This document shows, piece by piece, positions 60,950 through 64,000 of a stretch of DNA of 64,000 bases. A model generated the notes under the pieces. It made no database searches and was not told the DNA's origin. It saw only the letters and a list, made by a program, of their open reading frames with translations. Each line of letters opens with the position of its first letter. Position 1 is the first letter of the stretch. The DNA lies in the NCBI RefSeq assembly GCF_007483665.1, contig NZ_VIQO01000011.1, positions 186,001 to 250,000 of the forward strand, given 5' to 3'. Origin of the DNA: Catellatospora sichuanensis (GTDB lineage: Bacteria > Actinomycetota > Actinomycetes > Mycobacteriales > Micromonosporaceae). The translations under genes and the position numbers were made by a program.

Positions 60950-61716
60950 ACCCGCGCCTCCTTGTCTGCGACGATGGCGAGGAAGATCTCCTCGAGGGTG
61001 GGCTGGCGTTCCACGAGTTCGGCCTTGGCGGCGGGCAACAGCTTGCGCAGTTCGGTCAGCGTGCCCGAGACGATGATGGTGCCCTGGTGCAGGATCGCGA
61101 TCCGGTCGGCCAGCTTCTCGGCCTCCTCCAGATACTGGGTGGTCAGCAGCACCGTGACGCCGCTGTCGGCCAGAGCCTGGATCTCCTTCCACACCTCCAG
61201 CCGGGCCTCCGGGTCCAGGCCGGTGGTCGGCTCGTCCAGGAAGATGACCGGCGGGTCGCCGATCAGGCTCATGGCGATGTCGAGGCGGCGGCGCATGCCG
61301 CCGGAGTAGGTCGCCACCCGGCGACCTCCGGCGTCGGTGAGGTCGAAGCGTCGCAGCAGGTCGTCGGCGACCTGGCCGGAGTTCTTCACCTGGCGCAGCT
61401 TGGCGACCATGACGAGGTTCTCCCGGCCGGTGAGGATCTCGTCGACCGCCGCGAACTGGCCGGTCAGGCTGATCGACTCGCGGACCCGCTCGGGCTGGGC
61501 CACCACGTCGAACCCGGCCACGCTCGCCGTACCGGCATCCGGTTTGAGCAGCGTGGACAGGATGCGCACGACCGTGGTCTTGCCGGCGCCGTTGGAGCCG
61601 AGCAGCGCAAAGATGCTTCCTGAGGCGATGGTGAAGTCCACACCTTTGAGGACTTCCAGCTTTCCGTAGGACTTGCGTAGTCCACTGACGTGGACGGCGG
61701 GGGGTGGGGTACTCAT
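60946..61716 (-). CDS. ABC exporter ATP-binding protein, DrrA-like
   Basis: 256 residues: Walker A GSNGAGKTT, signature TYSGGMRRRLDIA, Walker B VIFLDEPTTGLDPEA, and TTQYLEEAEKLADRIAILHQG. It is shorter than the DrrA at 31275 because the C-terminal domain is reduced to the QPTLEEIFLAIV segment. It starts 15 bases after the pentapeptide-repeat gene. It probably exports a drug or lipid under PadR control. Confidence 0.9.
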   Translation of the reverse strand: MSTPPPAVHVSGLRKSYGKLEVLKGVDFTIASGSIFALLGSNGAGKTTVVRILSTLLKPDAGTASVAGFDVVAQPERVRESISLTGQFAAVDEILTGRENLVMVAKLRQVKNSGQVADDLLRRFDLTDAGGRRVATYSGGMRRRLDIAMSLIGDPPVIFLDEPTTGLDPEARLEVWKEIQALADSGVTVLLTTQYLEEAEKLADRIAILHQGTIIVSGTLTELRKLLPAAKAELVERQPTLEEIFLAIVADKEARV

Positions 61717-61731
61717 GGGGGTGGTCTCTCC

Positions 61732-62592
61732 TTATTCGACGATCACATTGGCGGGGGTGAAGCCGAAGCCCTTGAGCGCGGCGAAGGTCAGCTTGTCCAT
61801 GCGCGCACCGTCGAAGTTCACGGTGCGAAGGGCTTTGTAGTACTTCTTGCTCCAGCCGCCGCGGAAGGAGCAGTCGCGCAGGATCGCGCCGCGCAACGAC
61901 ATCTCCGCCAGTGCCGTCTGGTCGAACTTCACGCTGGTGAAGCTCTCGCCGTCGAAGTTGAGGCCGCGTAGGTCGGAGTGGGTGAAGTCGACGCCGGTGA
62001 AGGTGCAGCGTTCGAAGATGGTGCGCCTCAGGTCCGTTGCGCGGAACGCGACGTCGGTGAGCGCGGCGTCTTCGAACCGGACCTCGTACAGGCCGGACGT
62101 GCTGAAGTCGGTGCGCACCAGGCGCGTCCTGCGGAAAGTGGAACCCTTCAACTCGGCCGTGGTCATGACCACATCGGTCAGGTCGGCGCCGTCGAAGTTG
62201 GTGTCCTTCATGTCGCTGCTTTTGAACTTGCTGCCGGCCAGGTCGGCATTCGAGAAGTCCGAGCCGCGCAGTGCGCTCGCCCCGAACCTTCCCGCCCGTG
62301 CCGAGACGCCCGCGAAGTCGCTGCCTTCCAGGGCACTGGCGTCGAAGCGGGTCACCACCTGACGCTCGAGCGTCCGCGACAGGTTCGTCACCTCCTGCAC
62401 CGTCTCCTCGATGTCGCCGATGCTGTCCACGGTCATCTCGAACGCGGTCGCCTCGTCCTTGCCTTCGGCGCGCAGCTCACGGAACCGCTCCTGCAGGTCG
62501 GCCAGCAGGTCGGCCTTCAGTTCGCTGACACTCCTGGTGCCTTCGTAGGGTGCGAAGACGCCGTCGAGGTACTGGCTGAGCCTGTCGGTCAT
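61732..62592 (-). CDS. Pentapeptide-repeat protein with permease-prefix/HAAS-like N-terminus
   Basis: 286 residues from ATG 62592. Residues 1-70 (MTDRLSQYLDGVFAPYEG, LKADLLADLQERFRELRAEG, AFEMTVDSIGDIEETVQEV) match the HAAS/permease-prefix module that often accompanies PadR regulators. Residues 78-260 are pentapeptide repeats (A(D/N)LxF pattern: ALEGSDFAGVSA, ADLAGSKFKSSDMKDTNFDG, DLRRTIFERCTFTGVDFTHSDLRGLNFDG), a right-handed beta-helix. Some such proteins protect gyrase; here the role is unknown and may be sensing in the PadR operon. Confidence 0.8.
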   Translation of the reverse strand: MTDRLSQYLDGVFAPYEGTRSVSELKADLLADLQERFRELRAEGKDEATAFEMTVDSIGDIEETVQEVTNLSRTLERQVVTRFDASALEGSDFAGVSARAGRFGASALRGSDFSNADLAGSKFKSSDMKDTNFDGADLTDVVMTTAELKGSTFRRTRLVRTDFSTSGLYEVRFEDAALTDVAFRATDLRRTIFERCTFTGVDFTHSDLRGLNFDGESFTSVKFDQTALAEMSLRGAILRDCSFRGGWSKKYYKALRTVNFDGARMDKLTFAALKGFGFTPANVIVE

Positions 62593-62605
62593 GGTTGTTC
62601 GCCTT

Positions 62606-62935
62606 TCACAGCAGCGTGTCGAGCACGCGTTTGGCGTACTCCCACGTGGTCTTGTTGTGCGTGTATGTCGCACGGCCCTTTTCGGTGATCTTGAAGTATT
62701 TGCGGCGGCCGCCCTGGGATTCGTCGCCCCAGTACCACGTGATGTCACCGTCGGCTTCCAGGCGCCGGACGCTGGAGTACATCGTGGCTTCCTTCAGTTC
62801 GTACTCGCCCTGCGAACGCTCGGCGATCAGCTTGACGATCTCGTAGCCGTAGCGGTCTGCCTCCGTCAGCAGCCGCAAGATCATCGTGTCGGTGTTGCCT
62901 CGCAGCAGGTCGGACGTGACCTTGCTCGTGCTCAT
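62606..62935 (-). CDS. PadR-family transcriptional regulator
   Basis: 109 residues: LLRGNTDTMILRLLTEADRYGYEIVKLIAERSQGEYELKEATMYSSVRRLEADGDITWYWGDESQGGRRKYFKITEKGRATY is the complete PadR winged helix with its wing (GGRRKYF-IT). It lacks the long C-terminal domain (subfamily 2). It heads the four-gene operon and probably represses it. A clean TTGACA-17-TACGGT promoter lies upstream. Confidence 0.9.
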   Translation of the reverse strand: MSTSKVTSDLLRGNTDTMILRLLTEADRYGYEIVKLIAERSQGEYELKEATMYSSVRRLEADGDITWYWGDESQGGRRKYFKITEKGRATYTHNKTTWEYAKRVLDTLL

Positions 62936-62954
62936 ACCTCACCTCCTGCATTAC

Positions 62955-62983
62955 ACCGTAGGTCGCACTACTGTGACTGTCAA
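62955..62983 (-). promoter_or_regulatory. Promoter of the padR-pentapeptide-ABC operon
   Basis: On the minus strand TTGACA (62983-62978) and TACGGT (62960-62955) are exactly 17 bases apart. ACTAC and GTAGT form an inverted repeat spanning the -35, which may be the PadR site. AGGAGGTGAGGT precedes the start codon. Confidence 0.65.
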
Positions 62984-63068
62984 GGTAGTTGGGCAGACGT
63001 GGTAAGTTGGTGAGCAGGGTAACGAGGATGAGGTGCCTCGCCGCGACCAGCGCAGAAAGGTCGGCGCC

Positions 63069-63305
63069 ATGAACAGACCATTGGATCCGGACGATGTCGC
63101 GCTGCTGATCGAGCAGGCCGCGGAGACCGGTGACCTTGCCCTCCTGCATCGCCTGGCCGACGAGGGCAGCACCGACGCCCTCGACCAGCTGGTCGAGTCG
63201 GCGACAGAGCAGGAGGATTTCGACGAGCTTCGGCGCTTGGCGGCCGCCGGCAACCAGGATGCTGCAGCCATCCTGGCCGAACTCGGAGGCGAGACCGACG
63301 CTTAG
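63069..63305 (+). CDS. Small acidic protein of unknown function (78 aa)
   Basis: ATG 63069 is chosen over an upstream ATG (63033) because the extra residues are atypical and AAAGG precedes it. The product is helical and acidic: LDPDDVALLIEQAAETGDLALLHRLADEGSTDALDQLVE, then QEDFDELRRLAAAGNQDAAAILAELG. The spacing of Ala/Leu resembles Sel1- or ankyrin-like two-helix units. No known function. Confidence 0.6.
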   Translation: MNRPLDPDDVALLIEQAAETGDLALLHRLADEGSTDALDQLVESATEQEDFDELRRLAAAGNQDAAAILAELGGETDA

Positions 63306-63469
63306 GGAACGGACCGACGGCGTCCGCCGGCCGGGAAGACACCCGTCAGGGCGCTTGTCGACGTCGAGGGCGAGGCGAGCGTGGTGGTGCTTGTACCCGC
63401 GCGGCGATCAGCCGCGGCGTGGCCGTCCTACCCGCGGTCCGAGCGGGGATGCAGCAGCGGTCCGTGCCG

Positions 63470-63928
63470 CTACTCGCAGAAGACCTGCACCTTGGCCTCG
63501 GCCGAGTCGATGTCGACGGTGAGCTCGTCCAGGTGCTCGATCAGTTCCTCGAGCTGCTGCGGTTTGAGCTGGGTCAGGTCGATGTCCACCCCCGAACGGT
63601 GCAACTCCGCGTTGGCCCGCGTGAGCGCCTGCGGCGGGACGAGGCTCGTCAGCCGCACCCCCGCCCGCAGCAGCTGGAGCGGGACCCGGATGTTGATGCG
63701 GGCCGACCCGTCGCCGCCGGAAGCCTCGCCCGCCCAGTGGCTGCCGGAGCCCTCGTCCGCGATCACCACCACGCGTAGGTACTTGGGCCGGGGTTTCGTG
63801 CCGGGCCCGGCTGCCCTCGAAGACGGAAACCGGTCTCGGTCGAGGGCGTCGATCAGCCGCTCGGCCTCGTCCGCGGTGATCTTGGAATCCGAAAGCATCT
63901 GCAAAACCTGTCGTCGCTGCTCGTTCAT
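63470..63928 (-). CDS. SHOCT-like domain protein (YvlB-associated type)
   Basis: 152 residues. The first 30 (QRRQVLQMLSDSKITADEAERLIDALD) match the short helical SHOCT-like or DUF2089-type module at the start of YvlB-related proteins. A strand-rich middle follows (KYLRVVVIADEGSGSHWAG, ARINIRVPLQLLRAGVRLTSLVPP), and the helical end is LTQLKPQQLEELIEHLDELTVDI. Such proteins commonly accompany DUF4097-like envelope-stress genes. A fragment of the next upstream gene starts 19 bases away. Confidence 0.7.
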   Translation of the reverse strand: MNEQRRQVLQMLSDSKITADEAERLIDALDRDRFPSSRAAGPGTKPRPKYLRVVVIADEGSGSHWAGEASGGDGSARINIRVPLQLLRAGVRLTSLVPPQALTRANAELHRSGVDIDLTQLKPQQLEELIEHLDELTVDIDSAEAKVQVFCE

Positions 63929-63947
63929 CGCTGCTCCTCCATCTGAC

Positions 63948-64000
63948 TCATCTGACGTTCACCAGCACGCCCATGCTGCCGTCTTCGATCTCGAACCGGG
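63948..64000 (-). CDS. C-terminal end of an upstream gene (runs off the window)
   Basis: Reading from the window edge, one frame ends RFEIEDGSMGVLVNVR and a TGA at 63950-63948, 19 bases before the SHOCT-like gene. The alternating hydrophobic pattern fits the beta-strand end of a DUF4097-like protein, which would suit its neighbour, but 16 residues are too few to be sure. Confidence 0.4.
   Translation of the reverse strand, partial: RFEIEDGSMGVLVNVR

Overview
The window is high-GC actinobacterial DNA. SARP/BTAD and GlxA-type regulators, secreted CBM13 (ricin-like) glycosidases, a second SecA and many apparently leaderless genes point to a filamentous actinomycete, probably Micromonosporaceae. 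The family is inferred from gene content and was not tested. I saw no rRNA, tRNA, CRISPR array or transposase.

Region 1 (1-9.9 kb) holds the most unusual system: a minus-strand RiPP operon, mostly translationally coupled. It encodes a 58-residue precursor ending in a seven-fold X-Cys core (TGCGCGCSCACGCGC), a YcaO cyclodehydratase with a C-terminal PxPxP motif, two E1-like partner proteins, a small nitroreductase-like protein, a GT-A-like glycosyltransferase, a SagB-type FMN dehydrogenase, an EpiD-like (HFCD) flavoprotein and a MurG-like glycosyltransferase. Together they predict a glycosylated polythiazole peptide whose C-terminal cysteine is oxidatively decarboxylated. I know of no characterised linear azole peptide with that combination. 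A GTTAACAAAC element occurs at the operon promoter and again in front of a hydrolase gene at the other edge of the cluster.

Region 2 (9.9-17.2 kb): DJ-1/PfpI protein, MarR regulator, a PadR-GyrI fusion, a secreted phosphoesterase, and a NicO-type metal exporter followed by a lipoprotein and an unknown protein. Region 3 (17.2-26.3 kb): accessory SecA2, a P-loop kinase, two hydrolases (one secreted, with CBM13), a membrane protein, a broken MFS gene, a nitrilase-family amidase and a GNAT remnant. Region 4 (26.5-36.3 kb): a divergent DJ-1/GlxA pair, two cell-envelope proteins, a GlcD-like FAD oxidase, a DrrAB-type exporter and a large SARP-NB-ARC regulator. Region 5 (36.4-43 kb): a sugar-uptake locus (GH76 mannanase, ABC importer, LacI regulator) with one palindromic operator at two promoters.

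Region 6 (43.1-50 kb): an antibiotic-response locus (chloramphenicol phosphotransferase, and an MFS exporter behind a six-codon leader peptide and RNA hairpins), then a SulP-MerR operon and an ArsR/MFS divergent pair. Region 7 (50-53.4 kb): two tandem secreted GH43 enzymes with N-terminal CBM13 domains, probably for arabinan. Region 8 (53.5-64 kb): two MFS transporters, a TPR protein, an acyltransferase-like protein, a cold-shock-domain protein, a PadR-controlled operon (PadR, pentapeptide-repeat protein, ABC ATPase, permease) and small proteins at the edge.
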